From Microlunatus parietis (lineage in GTDB: Bacteria > Actinomycetota > Actinomycetes > Propionibacteriales > Propionibacteriaceae), in assembly GCF_013407955.1 (NCBI RefSeq), contig NZ_JACCBU010000001.1:3038001-3102000 (forward strand): a stretch of 64,000 nt of DNA. The letters are read 5' to 3'. Below the pieces are notes generated by a model. That model worked only from the letters and a program-made list of their open reading frames with translations, searched no databases and was not told the DNA's origin. The position numbers and the translations under genes were made by a program. Each line of letters opens with the position of its first letter. Position 1 is the first letter of the stretch. Below are positions 51,898 to 60,405 of the stretch, piece by piece.

Positions 51898-52997
51898 GGC
51901 ACCCACCGTACGGCCTCGATGAAGCGCTCCGACCGTTCGGCGTCGTTGGAGTAGAAGACGGCCAGCACGCTGCCGTCGTCCATCGCGATCGCCCGCGGAT
52001 AGCCCTGGTCCCGGACCGCGGTGTCGTCGGTGATCACCGTCGCGCTCCAGCTGGCACCCCGGTCGGTGCTGATCATGGCCCGCAGCCCGTACGGTTCGGC
52101 GCGGCTCCCGTACACCAGGACGAGGCGGCCGTCGGCCAGCCGGACCAGTGCCGGCGGATTGCCGCCGGCTCCGGCATCCGGGACCGGGGTGCCGACCTGG
52201 CGCCAGCTGCGGCCCTGATCGTCGCTGGCGTACAGGTCGATCCAGTGCGGCTTCGTGCCCCGGTCACCGACGCCCGAGCAGCGTCGCGCGCAGAGGATCG
52301 TGCCGTCGTCGAGACGGACCGAGGACGGCATGATCGCCCAGCCCGCCGGCTCGTCGCCGACCCAGCCGCGCGGCTCGAAGGTGCGGCCGCCGTCGCCGGT
52401 CCACACCGAGCGGATCCGTCCCTCGCTCCCGTCCGCCTTGCCGGTGGTCAGCTGGAACAGCGCCTCGTGCGGGCCGAGCGGGACGATGTCGGTGCGGGCG
52501 GCGACCGCCCGCTCCCCGAACGTTCCGAGGCGGTGCGGCCCGGACCAGGACCGGGCGCGATCCCGGCTGACGTAGAACCAGGAACGGGCCCCGTCGACGA
52601 TGCCGGTCCGCGCCACCAGCACGATCGTCTCCGGATCGGTGAAGTCCACCGGCTCCGGCTCGACGAACGCGCCCTCGTCCAGCCGCGGCCCGATCTGCAG
52701 CTCCGGATCGACATGCTCGTCGCCGGACAGGGTCTCCACACCGCCCGGAATGACCCCGGTGAACGGCTCGTGGCTCCAGCTCTGACCGCCGTCCAGGCTC
52801 CGCGCGACCACCGGGACGAACGGCCGCGCCTTGTCCCGCGGATGCAGCCCGGTGTCCGGCCCGACCCAGCCGGCCACGAAGATCGACACCACCTCCTCGC
52901 CCCAACCCCACAGCCCGTAGTTGGCCGGCCAGCCGGCGAACCGCCCGGGCTCGCGGTAGACGATGCTGCGCGTCGACTCGATCGGCAAGGAACTCAT
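51894..52997 (-). CDS. BNR-repeat sialidase-family protein (cytoplasmic)
   Basis: A 367-residue six-bladed propeller with at least five Asp-box-like turns: SLDGGQSW, SRDRARSW, WTGDGGRTF, SDDQGRSW and STDRGASW. There is no signal peptide, so it acts on imported material or is a sialidase-like hydrolase or isomerase of the cytoplasm. Start ATG 52997 overlaps the permease stop (ATGA), and its stop overlaps the lyase start. Catalytic Arg triad positions are not certain, so the precise activity is open. Confidence 0.82.
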   Translation of the reverse strand: MSSLPIESTRSIVYREPGRFAGWPANYGLWGWGEEVVSIFVAGWVGPDTGLHPRDKARPFVPVVARSLDGGQSWSHEPFTGVIPGGVETLSGDEHVDPELQIGPRLDEGAFVEPEPVDFTDPETIVLVARTGIVDGARSWFYVSRDRARSWSGPHRLGTFGERAVAARTDIVPLGPHEALFQLTTGKADGSEGRIRSVWTGDGGRTFEPRGWVGDEPAGWAIMPSSVRLDDGTILCARRCSGVGDRGTKPHWIDLYASDDQGRSWRQVGTPVPDAGAGGNPPALVRLADGRLVLVYGSRAEPYGLRAMISTDRGASWSATVITDDTAVRDQGYPRAIAMDDGSVLAVFYSNDAERSERFIEAVRWVP

Positions 52998-53941
52998 CCT
53001 TTCAGGCCGGCGGCCAGTCCGCCGACGAAGTAGCGCTGCGCGGCCAGGAACAAGATGATCATCGGGATCACGGTCAGCGTGCTGGCCGCCATCAGGATGT
53101 TCGTCTCGGATTCCTGTCCGGAGGAATAGAGCTGAAGCCCGAGCTGCAACGTCGCGAGGTCGGTGTCGGTGGTCAAGATCAACGGCCAGACGAAGTCGTT
53201 CCACGCACTCTGGAAGGACAGGATCCCCAGCGTCGCGACGGCCGGCGTGCTCAGCGGGACCATGATGCTGGCGAAGATCCGCAGGTGCGAGGCGCCGTCC
53301 AGCCGGGCGGCCTCCAGGTATTCGTCCGGCACGCCGGCGAAGAACTGGCGCATCAGGAAGATGCCGAGCGGGGTGGCGACCGACGGCATGATCAATCCGG
53401 CGTACGTGTTCAGCAGCCCGCTGCCGCCCATGCCGAGCAGGTTGTTGCCGCCGGCCAGCGGAATGTGTTGCAGCACAATGAACACGGGGACGATCTGGCT
53501 CTGTGCCGGCACCATCAACAACGCGATCACTCCGGCGAAGATCACCGTCCGGCCGGGGAACCTCATCTTCGCGAAGGCGTAGCCGGCCAGCGCGCAGAGC
53601 ACCACGTTGGCGATCATGGAGCCGAGGGCGTAGATCAGCGAGTTGCCCAGCTGCCGTACGAAATCGGTGGCCGACAACGCGGTCAGGAAGTTGGACCACT
53701 GCCAGCTCTCCGGAATCAGCGAGGGCGGGAACTCCGCCGTCTCGGCGTCGCTCTTCAGGCTGGTCGAGATCATCATCAGGAACGGATAGATCGCGACGAT
53801 GCTGATCGCGGCGACCACGACGTACCAGATGGCGACGTTGCGGATTCGGCGGCTGGTCCAGCGCGACCGGGCCGGACCGGCGTTGGCCGGCCGAGTCTCG
53901 GTGCGGGGCGTGGCGCTCGGCCGTACCACGGAGACGGTCAT
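52994..53941 (-). CDS. Carbohydrate ABC transporter permease (MalG-like)
   Basis: A 315-residue inner-membrane protein with six helices after a 35-residue basic N-terminus. The EAA loop reads EYLEAARLDGASHLRIFASIMVPLSTP, where the ATPase docks. It is the second permease of a CUT1 importer; overlaps of ATGA with both neighbours show tight coupling. No ATPase gene is present in the operon, so a shared MsiK-type ATPase encoded elsewhere probably drives it, as is usual in actinobacteria. Confidence 0.93.
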   Translation of the reverse strand: MTVSVVRPSATPRTETRPANAGPARSRWTSRRIRNVAIWYVVVAAISIVAIYPFLMMISTSLKSDAETAEFPPSLIPESWQWSNFLTALSATDFVRQLGNSLIYALGSMIANVVLCALAGYAFAKMRFPGRTVIFAGVIALLMVPAQSQIVPVFIVLQHIPLAGGNNLLGMGGSGLLNTYAGLIMPSVATPLGIFLMRQFFAGVPDEYLEAARLDGASHLRIFASIMVPLSTPAVATLGILSFQSAWNDFVWPLILTTDTDLATLQLGLQLYSSGQESETNILMAASTLTVIPMIILFLAAQRYFVGGLAAGLKG

Positions 53942-54828
53942 CGTTCCCTCCCGTTGACGAGCCGGGCCCCGGCGATGGAGAACACCAAGATCAACACGAA
54001 CAGCACCACCGACATTGCCGAGGAGTAGCCGAAGTCCGAGTAGGAGAAGGCGTTCTCGAAGATCTGGTAGACCACGGTCGACGTCGAGCCGATCGGCCCG
54101 CCCTGGGTCATGATGTAGATCGACCCGAACACCTGGAAGCTGCCGGTGACGGTGAGCACCACCAGATAGAAGGTGACCGGCCGGAGCAGCGGCAGGATCA
54201 CCGACCAGAACGCGCGGGCCGGCCCGGCGCCGTCGATCCGGGCGGCCTCCCGGACCTCCTCCGGGACGTTCTGCAATCCGGCCAGGTAGAGCAGCATCGA
54301 GGTCCCGTAGTCCCGCCAGATCCCCATCACGATCAGGGCCGGCATCGCGGTCGAGGGGCTCTGCAACCAGCGCGGAGTCGGCAGCCCGACCGACTGCATC
54401 AGGCCGTTGATCGGACCAAGATCAGGATCGTAGAGGTAGATCCACACCATCGCGGCGGCCGCGATCGATACCAGCACCGGGAGATAGAGGATCGCCCGGA
54501 ACACGTTGCGTCCGGGATACCGGACATTGAGCAGCATGGCGGTGCCCAGGCCGAGCGCCATGGTCGGCACCGTTACACCGACCGTGTAGTAGAGCGTGTT
54601 CCACAGGGCCTGGCCGAAGACCGGATCGCCGATCAGGGTCAGGTAGTTCCGCAGGCCGACGAATTCGGTCGGCCGGAGGAAGGTGACATCGGTGAAACTG
54701 AAGCCGAGGGTGGTCAGGGCCGGGATGCCCACCACCAGAGCGAGCACGACGACGGCCGGGGCGATGAACGCGTACGCGATCCAGTCCCGGCGGGTCCGCC
54801 GGGCGAGTACCGGCTGCAAGATGGTCAT
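53938..54828 (-). CDS. Carbohydrate ABC transporter permease (MalF-like)
   Basis: A 296-residue permease with six helices and EAA loop EEVREAARIDGAGPARAFWSVILPLLRP. I start at ATG 54828, 2 bases after the binding-protein stop, with GGGAG upstream; the frame is open for 240 more codons but that is shadow of the binding-protein gene. It pairs with the MalG-like protein. Confidence 0.93.
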   Translation of the reverse strand: MTILQPVLARRTRRDWIAYAFIAPAVVVLALVVGIPALTTLGFSFTDVTFLRPTEFVGLRNYLTLIGDPVFGQALWNTLYYTVGVTVPTMALGLGTAMLLNVRYPGRNVFRAILYLPVLVSIAAAAMVWIYLYDPDLGPINGLMQSVGLPTPRWLQSPSTAMPALIVMGIWRDYGTSMLLYLAGLQNVPEEVREAARIDGAGPARAFWSVILPLLRPVTFYLVVLTVTGSFQVFGSIYIMTQGGPIGSTSTVVYQIFENAFSYSDFGYSSAMSVVLFVLILVFSIAGARLVNGRER

Positions 54829-54830
54829 GA

Positions 54831-56126
54831 TCAACTCCCGACCTTGACGAACGGGCGGATCTTCGCCGCGGCGGACCTGACGGCCTCGGCCGGTGTCGAC
54901 CGCCCGTAGAAGACGCTGGAGACCGAGCGGGCGATCACCGGGATCATCCGGGTCGCGGCCGGCGTGACCGGCGCGCGCTCCGGTGCGTGCTCGGCGGCCT
55001 CGACAAAAGCGGCCAGCAGCGGATCCTTCTTGATCACCTCGGACTCGGCCGCCGCCGGAATCGCCGGGATGTTCCGGCTGGTGGCCGCGAAGGCGATCTG
55101 GCGTTCCACGTCCAGCGCGAACTCGACGTAGCGGGCTGCGGCTTCTTTGGCCGGCGCCTGCTCGGGGATCGCAAAGGCGAACGGGTCGATCAGCGAGGTG
55201 TGCCCACCGCGCTGCCCCGGCATGGAACGGACCGCGACGTTGATCTTGCCTTTCTCCGCCGAGGTCAGCCCGTAGTTGCCGTTGATCGAGAAGGCGGCCC
55301 GACCGGACGGGAACGGCGCCGACGAACTGTCGCCGATGCCGAACCCAGGCACCGTCACTCGGTCGTCGATCACCAGCCGGGCCATGAACTCGACCGCGGC
55401 GACTCCGGCGTCGGAGTCGAACGCGACATCGGAGCCGTCCTCGTTGAGCAGGCTGCCGCCGGCCCCCTGCAGGAAGAGTGTGAACGCCTCGTACAGCTCG
55501 AGATCGTTGCTGTAGAAGTGAAAACCGGCTCGGACCAACTTGTCGCCGTCCCACCGGGTCAGTTCCCTGGCCCAGTCGCGCAGCTCGTCCCAGTTCGCCG
55601 GCGGATGATCAAGATCGAGACCGGCCGCGCCGATCAGGTCGGCGTTGAAGGTGAGCGCCCGCGCCGTCCCGTACAGCGGAGCGGAGATCAACGTACCGCC
55701 GAGCCTCGAGTAGTTGGCGAACCGCTCGGTCAGTCCCGCCGTGTTGGGGACCAGTTGCTCGAGATCGGCCAGCCGGCCGCCGGAGGCGTAGATCAGCGAG
55801 TAGTCCCAGTGCTGGATGAACAGGTCCGGCAAGGTCCCGCCGACGATGCCGGTCAGCAGCTTCTGGTTCAGCTGATTGGGGCTGCCGTACAAGGACTCCC
55901 GGACGCTGATCTCCGGATGACCGGCGGCGAACTGCTCCCCCAGCGCGATCCCGGCCTTGCGTTTGCTGCCGGCCAGCTGGGACCAGAACTCCACCTCCCC
56001 GGTACGTCCTCGGCCGCCGGAGCAGCCGGAGAGCAACCCTCCGCCGAGCCCGGCGAGGCCGACCGATGCCGCCGCGGTGACGACGGATCTTCGGGAAACC
56101 CTGCGGTCGGTGATCCGACCAACCAT
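54831..56126 (-). CDS. Extracellular sugar-binding lipoprotein (CUT1 family)
   Basis: A 431-residue solute-binding protein. The signal region has SRRSVVTAAASVGLAGLGGG and lipobox LLSGC; the paired arginines suggest Tat export. The body (GEVEFWSQLAGSKRKAGIALGEQFAAGHPEISV, NQKLLTGIVGGTLPDLF, and later FAIPEQAPAKEAAARYVEFAL) is the SBP_bac_1 type. GAGGAGG precedes ATG 56126. It is the first structural gene after the GntR regulator and should capture the sugar released outside the cell. Confidence 0.93.
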   Translation of the reverse strand: MVGRITDRRVSRRSVVTAAASVGLAGLGGGLLSGCSGGRGRTGEVEFWSQLAGSKRKAGIALGEQFAAGHPEISVRESLYGSPNQLNQKLLTGIVGGTLPDLFIQHWDYSLIYASGGRLADLEQLVPNTAGLTERFANYSRLGGTLISAPLYGTARALTFNADLIGAAGLDLDHPPANWDELRDWARELTRWDGDKLVRAGFHFYSNDLELYEAFTLFLQGAGGSLLNEDGSDVAFDSDAGVAAVEFMARLVIDDRVTVPGFGIGDSSSAPFPSGRAAFSINGNYGLTSAEKGKINVAVRSMPGQRGGHTSLIDPFAFAIPEQAPAKEAAARYVEFALDVERQIAFAATSRNIPAIPAAAESEVIKKDPLLAAFVEAAEHAPERAPVTPAATRMIPVIARSVSSVFYGRSTPAEAVRSAAAKIRPFVKVGS

Positions 56127-56180
56127 GATCACAGCCTCCTCGCTGTTCCACCGGAACTGCACGTGTCCGCAGGTGAACCT

Positions 56181-56912
56181 CTACTGAGCCGGCGACCGCC
56201 CGAAGGCCCCGGCCTGCTCGGCCGGCCGCGCGATGGCTCGACCGTGAGCGTGCCGCATCCGCTGCCGCGAGCCCTCGATGTGATCGGCGAGCAGGGTCAG
56301 CACCGCCGCGTCGTCCTTCGCTGCCAGGGCATCGAGCAACTGCACGTGATCAGCAAGAGTCGGCCGCAGGTCCCGGGCATCCTGGGCGTTCGTCACCGAC
56401 AGCATCGCGGCGAACGTCGGCTTGTACTGCGCCCAGACGTTGCCCAGCCGCCGATGGCCGGCCGACCGGTAGAAGGCGGTGTGGAACTCGAGGTCGGCGT
56501 GCGCGAACGCCTCGACGTCACCCCGCTCCGCCGCCTCGGTCATCTCCTCCAACAACCGCCGCGCCTCGGACCAATCGGCCTGCTCACGGTGCATGGCGAG
56601 CTGCAGCGCCTCCCGCTCTAGCATCGTCCGCAGCGAATACAGCTCGTCGATGTCCTCCAGCGACAACCCGCGAACATAGACGCCACGGCGCCGCGCCTCG
56701 ACCAGACCCTCGGCCTCGAGCTGGCGCAGCGAGTCCCGCACCGGCCCGCGGCTCACGCCGAACAACTCCGACAGCCGTCCCTCCACCAAGTGCGTGCCCG
56801 CCGGAATCTGGCCGGAGACGATCTCCCGCCGCAGCCGGTCGGTGACGTGGACGCCCAAAGCGACCGGGGGGTGCGATCTGCAGATCCGGATGCACGGAGC
56901 CTCCTTCGTCAA
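56181..56912 (-). CDS. GntR/FadR-family regulator (FCD domain); start uncertain
   Basis: About 225-243 residues: GntR winged helix (VTDRLRREIVSGQIPAGTHLVEGRLSELFGVSRGPVRDSLRQLEAEGLV) and an FCD ligand domain with AHADLEFHTAFYRSAGHRRL, DHVQLLDAL and DHIEGSRQRM, the metal-binding Asp/His set. The start is odd. A strong AAGGAGG (56906-56900) lies 4 bases before GTG 56895, but that codon is out of frame with the regulator unless one base is lost from a run of six C (56866-56871). In frame only TTG 56912 and TTG 56858 exist. The gene heads the sugar operon and has tandem operators upstream. Confidence 0.85.
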   Translation of the reverse strand: MTKEAPCIRICRSHPPVALGVHVTDRLRREIVSGQIPAGTHLVEGRLSELFGVSRGPVRDSLRQLEAEGLVEARRRGVYVRGLSLEDIDELYSLRTMLEREALQLAMHREQADWSEARRLLEEMTEAAERGDVEAFAHADLEFHTAFYRSAGHRRLGNVWAQYKPTFAAMLSVTNAQDARDLRPTLADHVQLLDALAAKDDAAVLTLLADHIEGSRQRMRHAHGRAIARPAEQAGAFGRSPAQ

Positions 56913-56953
56913 CGGTTAACCGTCATCGAATAACGGTTGACCGTCGTTGTCAA
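56912..56953 (-). promoter_or_regulatory. GntR promoter with two tandem operators
   Basis: ACGGTTAACCGT (56912-56923, perfect palindrome) and ACGGTTGACCGT (56933-56944, one symmetry break) lie exactly 21 bases apart, two helical turns. On the minus strand TTGACA (56953-56948) is a consensus -35, so one operator falls in the spacer and the other at the start site. FadR-type GntR proteins bind such palindromes. Confidence 0.75.
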
Positions 56954-57003
56954 GGCGCCCGCCCAAGGACCGGGCGTCCCGGGCGCAGGAATAGGGTCGA
57001 GCG

Positions 57004-58611
57004 GTGAGCGACTGGGTGGACGAGCAGCTGGGGCGGTTGAGCCTGGAGCAGCAGGTCGGGCAACTGCTGGTGCCGTACCTGACCGGAGCGACGATCGACA
57101 CGGCGGCGCCGGAGAACCGGGAGCGGTTCGGTGTGGACACCCCGGCCGAGGTGATCCGGTCGCTGCAGCCGGGCGGGGTGATCTACTTCGCCTGGTCAGG
57201 CAATGTCGATCATCCGGAGCGGACCGCGGCGCTCAGTGCCGGGCTGCAGCGGACGTCGCTGGATGATCATGGTCCGGGCGTCGGACTGATGATCGCCACC
57301 GACCAGGAGAACGGGATCGTGGTCCGGCTGCGCGAGCCGGTGACCCAGTTCCCGGGGGCGATGGCACTCGGCGCCACCGGTGATCCCGAGTTGAGCCGGA
57401 CCACCTATCGGGTCACCGGGCGGGAGTTGCGGGCGGTCGGGATCAACGCCGACTACGCGCCGGACGGCGACGTCAACGTCAACCCGGCCAATCCGGTGAT
57501 CGGGGTCCGGTCGTTCGGGTCCGACCCGGCTCGGGTCGCCGATCACGTGGTCGCCTCGATCCTTGGGCTGCAGGACGATGCCGGGATTTCGGCGTCCGTG
57601 AAGCACTTTCCCGGGCACGGCGACACCGCGGTCGACTCGCACCATGACCTGCCGGTGATCACTCATGATCATGAGACCTGGCGCCGGGTCGATGCGCCGC
57701 CGTTCCGGGCCGCGATCGCCGCCGGGGTCGATCTGATCATGTCGGCACACCTGTCCTGCCCGGTGTTCGATCCGAGCGGCGACCCGGCGACCTTGAGCCG
57801 GCCGGTGATCACCGGGCTGCTCCGCGAGGAACTGGGTTTCACCGGGGTGATCACGACCGATGCGTTGGACATGCAGGGCGTCCGGACCCGCTATCCGGAC
57901 GGCGAGATCGTGGTCCGGGCCATTGAGGCCGGAATCGACCAGCTGCTCGCTCTGCCGGCTCCGGTGGTGGCGCGGGATGCCCTGGTGCAGGCCGTTCGGG
58001 AGGGCCGGCTCAGCGAGCAGCGGATCGCGGAGAGCGTGCGGCGGATCCTGGCTCTGAAACTGCGTCGCGGGTACGCCCTCGGCGCCGACCCGGAACTGCC
58101 GGAGCTCTCGGTGATCGGCTCCGAAGATCATCGCGACACCGCCGACCGGATCGCTCGGTCGGCGATCACGATCGTCCGCGACTCCGGCGGGCTGCCGCTC
58201 GGCGACGGGAGCCTGCTGGTCACCGGCTGGGGCGACAAGGCCGTGCCTGCGCTGGCCGCCGCGCTGCGGTCGGGCCGGCCCGGTTCGGTCCAGGAGTTGA
58301 TCACCGGCGCCGAGCCGGACGACGCGATGATCAAGGAAGCCGGCGGCCGCGCGGCCGCTGTCGACCGGGTCGTCCTGATCACGTCCTCGGCCTGGCGCGA
58401 CGAGCGGCAGCAGGCGCTGGCGGCGGCGGTCGCGGCGGCCAACCCGCGGCTGGTCGTGGTGTCGGCGCGAGATCCGTACGACCTGAGGGTGCTGCCGCCG
58501 GACACCACCTTGATCACCGGCTACTCGGCGATCCCGGCGACGATGGCGGCCGTGGCCGAGGTCCTGTCGGGCCACCGGACCGCCCCTGGCCGACTGCCGG
58601 TCGACCTCTGA
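57004..58611 (+). CDS. nagZ: GH3 beta-N-acetylhexosaminidase (NagZ-like)
   Basis: A 535-residue enzyme. The GH3 NagZ motif KHFPGHGDTAVDSHHDLP starts at Lys200 and carries the catalytic His/Asp pair; the nucleophile is Asp286 (TTDALDMQG). A C-terminal Rossmann-like domain (about 375-530) follows, as in longer actinobacterial and Bacillus NagZ. No signal peptide. It removes beta-linked GlcNAc from sugars or peptidoglycan fragments. TAGGGT lies 6 bases before GTG 57004, so the mRNA is probably leaderless, and it is divergent from the GntR operon. Confidence 0.92.
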   Translation: MSDWVDEQLGRLSLEQQVGQLLVPYLTGATIDTAAPENRERFGVDTPAEVIRSLQPGGVIYFAWSGNVDHPERTAALSAGLQRTSLDDHGPGVGLMIATDQENGIVVRLREPVTQFPGAMALGATGDPELSRTTYRVTGRELRAVGINADYAPDGDVNVNPANPVIGVRSFGSDPARVADHVVASILGLQDDAGISASVKHFPGHGDTAVDSHHDLPVITHDHETWRRVDAPPFRAAIAAGVDLIMSAHLSCPVFDPSGDPATLSRPVITGLLREELGFTGVITTDALDMQGVRTRYPDGEIVVRAIEAGIDQLLALPAPVVARDALVQAVREGRLSEQRIAESVRRILALKLRRGYALGADPELPELSVIGSEDHRDTADRIARSAITIVRDSGGLPLGDGSLLVTGWGDKAVPALAAALRSGRPGSVQELITGAEPDDAMIKEAGGRAAAVDRVVLITSSAWRDERQQALAAAVAAANPRLVVVSARDPYDLRVLPPDTTLITGYSAIPATMAAVAEVLSGHRTAPGRLPVDL

Positions 58612-59043
58612 CGAGGACAACGGGGAGGATCCCGCCCGGCGCCACGGAAGATCTTGCTGGTGCGGTGACGTCGTCGAGCGGACGATTTGACCGGCAGATC
58701 CGGCCCGATGTGGGGGTCAAGGCGTCCGCTCAGTGAGTGGGAGTGCTCGCCGGGAGTTGGCCGTGTTGTGGGGTTCGGCCCCGTTCACCTCACGACACGA
58801 TCGCTGTGGATCTCCGCCGTGACTGGAGCCCGTTGCGGAATGGTGCAAAGGGTGTTTCAGGTCGGATCAGGGCCCGATACTGGGCGGCCCGCCGTCCCTG
58901 GACGGGTGCGACCCGCACGGGACGCGCAGGGTTGGAAGTCATTGAGGGGCTCGGATCCGCCGGTCAGGGCGCATCCGCTCGACGAGTCACCGCACCAACA
59001 AGATCTTCCGCGGCGAGGGCCGACGGTGCCGCGTTGCGCTAGG
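58612..59043. other. 432-base gene-free stretch holding an inverted-repeat element
   Basis: No credible gene. Nearly all of it is taken by the 366-base element with 38-base inverted ends listed separately. The rest is a short GC-rich spacer after nagZ and before the stop of the small partner of PhyH. Confidence 0.75.
58645..59010. mobile_element. MITE-like element with 37-38 base terminal inverted repeats
   Basis: The left end (58645-58682, CGGAAGATCTTGCTGGTGCG...) and the reverse complement of the right end (58974-59010) are about 95% identical, differing by one inserted G and one or two substitutions. The 291 bases between show no transposase and no long frame. Size and ends fit a non-autonomous insertion or an internally deleted IS. 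I cannot prove a target duplication; CGGCG lies near both outer edges. Confidence 0.6.
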
Positions 59044-59367
59044 TCAGGCCGTGATGTCGACGATCCGCTCGAACACGAACTCGTACGGCAGGTAGGCCAC
59101 GTCGTACTCGTGGCCCGGCGGGTGGGCCTGCAGCTGGGACAGCTGGAGCAGCCGCCAGCCGTCGATCAGAGCCTCCAGGCCGGTCTGGTACGGCGGCTCG
59201 TCGCTGTCACCCATGGTCGGCTTGGACCGGCCGGTGCCGTCGTAACGGGTCCAGCCGATCACGTTGGAGTCCAGCGCCGAGGTGCCGAGGTAGAGGATCA
59301 GCACCTGCTGCCGCAGGTTGGGCTGGGCCGGTTTGGCCGCGAACGCTTCTTCGATGGTCGTGGTCAT
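59044..59367 (-). CDS. Small partner protein of the PhyH gene, unknown
   Basis: A 107-residue soluble protein: QQVLILYLGTSALDSNVIGWTRYDGTG, then PPYQTGLEALIDGWRLLQLSQLQAHPPGHEYDVAYLPYEFVFERI. The second half resembles small proteins that accompany secondary-metabolite or aldose-handling clusters, but I do not recognise a family. GAGGAACC precedes the ATG. It lies 31 bases after the dioxygenase stop on the same strand, so it is probably co-transcribed. Confidence 0.7.
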   Translation of the reverse strand: MTTTIEEAFAAKPAQPNLRQQVLILYLGTSALDSNVIGWTRYDGTGRSKPTMGDSDEPPYQTGLEALIDGWRLLQLSQLQAHPPGHEYDVAYLPYEFVFERIVDITA

Positions 59368-59398
59368 GGTTCCTCGTTCCCAATCTTCCTGTTACAGC

Positions 59399-60277
59399 TC
59401 AGAAGTTCCAGCCGCCGGCGGAGCGGTTCGAGCCGAGCCGGACGTCGCTGGCGCCCGGCGCGACGAACTGAGGCCGCAGCTGCTCCCGGGTCAGGTAGTA
59501 GTCGATGTCGAACTCGTGATCACCGGTCAGCACGCGCCACAGCTTGGCCCGGTTGACCAGCTCCAGCCGACCCTCGTTGGCCGACGTCCAGCCGAAGCTC
59601 GCGGTCAGTTCCTTGATCACCTGCGGGTCGTCGATGTCGTCGGTGTTCCAGAGCCGGAGCTGGCGTACCGTCGGGTTGAACCTGATCTTGAACATGTAGC
59701 GCGGCACGTCGGAGTCGTTGCGCCGGCCGCCGTGCCAGATGCCGTGGTGCAGGAACACGACGGTGCCGGCCGGGCAGGTCAGCCGGGTCTGGCCGGCCAG
59801 ATTCTGGTAGCGGCCGATGCCGGTCTGGTTGATCTTGCGCAGATGGGTCCCGGGCACGCTCAGCGTGCCGCCCTGCTCCAGCGTGACGTCCTTCGGGTAA
59901 TACATGAGCTGGACGTCGAACGCTTCGACCCGAGTGTCCAGGATCGCGTCGCCGTGCATGTTCTGGGCCTCACCGCCGCGCGGCGGCCGGACGTGCACCG
60001 CGTGGTGATCGATGTTCGGGTTGGGCCCGACCAGGCTCTGCACCGCACCGGCGACCGCGGGCAGGTCGAGCAACTCCCGGACGAACGTGCCGACCGGGAA
60101 GGCCACGTCCAACGGCGTCCCGTACGGATAGCCGGGGATGCCGGCGTTCAGCACCTCGATCGCGCGGGCGTTCATGGCGTCCGGGACCACGGCTTCCAGA
60201 GCCACGGATCCGTGGGACACGAAGTGGGCCATTTCCACCGAGGAAAGTAGGTGTTTTCGATCGACCAGTGCACTCAC
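59399..60277 (-). CDS. Phytanoyl-CoA dioxygenase (PhyH) family Fe(II)/2-oxoglutarate oxygenase
   Basis: A 292-residue double-stranded-beta-helix oxygenase. Iron ligands are His108 and Asp110 (NMHGDA) and probably His182 (GIWHGG); Arg193 (RYMFKIRF) would bind 2-oxoglutarate. Such enzymes hydroxylate lipids or small molecules; substrate unknown. GTG start with AGGAAGG upstream. It is divergent from an AraC regulator, which probably senses the substrate, and is followed by a small partner gene. Confidence 0.88.
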   Translation of the reverse strand: MSALVDRKHLLSSVEMAHFVSHGSVALEAVVPDAMNARAIEVLNAGIPGYPYGTPLDVAFPVGTFVRELLDLPAVAGAVQSLVGPNPNIDHHAVHVRPPRGGEAQNMHGDAILDTRVEAFDVQLMYYPKDVTLEQGGTLSVPGTHLRKINQTGIGRYQNLAGQTRLTCPAGTVVFLHHGIWHGGRRNDSDVPRYMFKIRFNPTVRQLRLWNTDDIDDPQVIKELTASFGWTSANEGRLELVNRAKLWRVLTGDHEFDIDYYLTREQLRPQFVAPGASDVRLGSNRSAGGWNF

Positions 60278-60314
60278 GGCACAGTCCTTCCTAGCGCGGG
60301 GGTCGTGATTTTGG

Positions 60315-60335
60315 TACGACAGATGGCGAGTCGTA
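60315..60335. promoter_or_regulatory. Candidate AraC operator between phyH and araC
   Basis: TACGAC (60315-60320), 9 bases, GTCGTA (60330-60335): a perfect 6-base-arm inverted repeat, centres about 1.5 turns apart, in the 128-base divergent gap. Confidence 0.5.
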
Positions 60336-60405
60336 TCGACAACGCTAGGCGTGCCGGGACCGGCTGTCGTGGTGCTGATGCGGCGTCTACTGGTTGAATT
60401 CCTGC

